The translations under genes and the position numbers were made by a program. Under the pieces are notes generated by a model, which was given only the letters and a program-made list of their open reading frames with translations, was not told the origin of the DNA and searched no databases. A stretch of DNA of 37,723 bases from Candidatus Bathyarchaeota archaeon (GTDB lineage Archaea; Thermoproteota; Bathyarchaeia; Bathyarchaeales; Bathycorpusculaceae). This document shows, in pieces, positions 36,929 to 37,723 of the stretch; position 1 is the first letter of the stretch; the number at the start of each line of letters is the position of its first letter. The stretch lies in assembly GCA_026414525.1 (NCBI GenBank), contig JAOAIV010000002.1:1-37723 (forward strand). Direction: 5' to 3'.

Positions 36929-37673
36929 ACCAGCGCATCTGCTGCTCCTCTTTTTTCCTTTCTTCGACAATATTTCTAATCAAACCGAATGGCTCAAGCA
37001 TTTTTTTCGTTTGCTCAAGCGTTGCATCTAGCCTTGATAAGTCAATGTTCAGATTCAAATATTTGACTAACATGGTTAAAGCATACCTTGTGGCGTTTAT
37101 ATCAGGATACAGGCCTGGTGTATCCACTAAAAGGGCAAATCCCTTCAAATCTCGCAATCTACCCAGGCCTATTAGCAAACCAGCTATGCCGAAAATGTGG
37201 CCCACCATTATTTTTGTTCCTAAGTTCACGGCTTCCTTCAAAGTGTCGCCGTCAGTGGCGGCACAGTAAAGCCCTGGAACAGGCTGAACTTCCCCCTTCT
37301 TATAGCCGCCGATGGATATAACAAAGCGGCAACCCAACTCCTGCGCTATGTCTAGCACTTTACCACATAATTCATACTGTCCGAAAGATGTCATAGCTTG
37401 AGTATTGCCGTACCATATGATTATATCGCGCCCTTTGTCTTCGCGTTTATAATAATAAAGCTCGCTTATTGGCGTGCGAACACCGCCCATGTCTGTTGTA
37501 ACCGCTAAATCTTGAAAATACGCGGAAACCACCTCTGCGAATCTTTGAGCCTTAAGCTCATTTATTAAATGTAAGCATGCAATGTTCGCTACGAAGCCTA
37601 TTCCAGGCAAGCCCTCAATTAATATGGGATCGTTAAGCTTCGGTTTCTCACTTATCTCGATAGTGCACGCCAT
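36921..37673 (-). CDS. PAC2 family / proteasome assembly chaperone-like protein
   Basis: NDPILIEGLPGIGFVANIACLHLINEL, GGVRTPISELYYY, ISIGGYKKGEV, GIAGLLIGLG. Confidence 0.9.
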   Translation of the reverse strand: MACTIEISEKPKLNDPILIEGLPGIGFVANIACLHLINELKAQRFAEVVSAYFQDLAVTTDMGGVRTPISELYYYKREDKGRDIIIWYGNTQAMTSFGQYELCGKVLDIAQELGCRFVISIGGYKKGEVQPVPGLYCAATDGDTLKEAVNLGTKIMVGHIFGIAGLLIGLGRLRDLKGFALLVDTPGLYPDINATRYALTMLVKYLNLNIDLSRLDATLEQTKKMLEPFGLIRNIVEERKKEEQQMRWFI

Positions 37674-37723
37674 GCTTTATCTCCTTGTCTAGGTGGTTAT
37701 TTAGAGAAAAAGCAAATATAAGG

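Noticed and set aside
1-37723. CRISPR arrays, transposases, prophage or toxin-antitoxin modules
   Set aside because: No spaced direct repeats, transposase/integrase motifs or paired toxin-antitoxin genes seen; the RHH domain at 9.1 kb is fused to an enzyme domain and not paired with a toxin.

Overview
This is a 37.7 kb stretch of an archaeal chromosome. The lineage is inferred: the gene complement (pantoate kinase, archaeal PPAT, TiaS, PAC2 chaperone, SmAP3-like Sm protein, short MetE) looks Bathyarchaeia/TACK-like. The window is mostly housekeeping. It holds a pst phosphate-uptake operon with phoU, a short MetE, a HIT protein, a CoA-synthesis pair (pantoate kinase + PPAT) with an ECF-type S component, MntP, rubrerythrin, TiaS, a thiouridine-synthase-like ATP-PPase fused to an NFACT-R domain, two GT2 glycosyltransferases, an ABC-2 exporter, an Sm-like protein and a PAC2 protein. 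Four tRNA genes were read directly: Ser-GCU, Ala-GGC, Arg-UCU and Gln-CUG. The most novel-looking locus is 8.2-10.5 kb. There a ribbon-helix-helix (RHH) DNA-binding domain is fused to a PurM/AIR-synthase-like domain. It is divergently transcribed from an ECF S component and a stand-alone paralog of the same enzyme domain. The shared promoter region contains a perfect 20-bp inverted repeat built of two TGTAwTACA palindromes one helical turn apart. I propose this is a kinase-derived, ligand-sensing autoregulator of vitamin-precursor uptake, with alpha-ribazole/cobamide (CblT/CblS-like) as the favoured pathway. Other points of interest are a degenerate TyrRS-like protein, a KaiC-like protein with an eroded Walker A that probably starts at CTG, and three genes broken by single-nucleotide frame errors.
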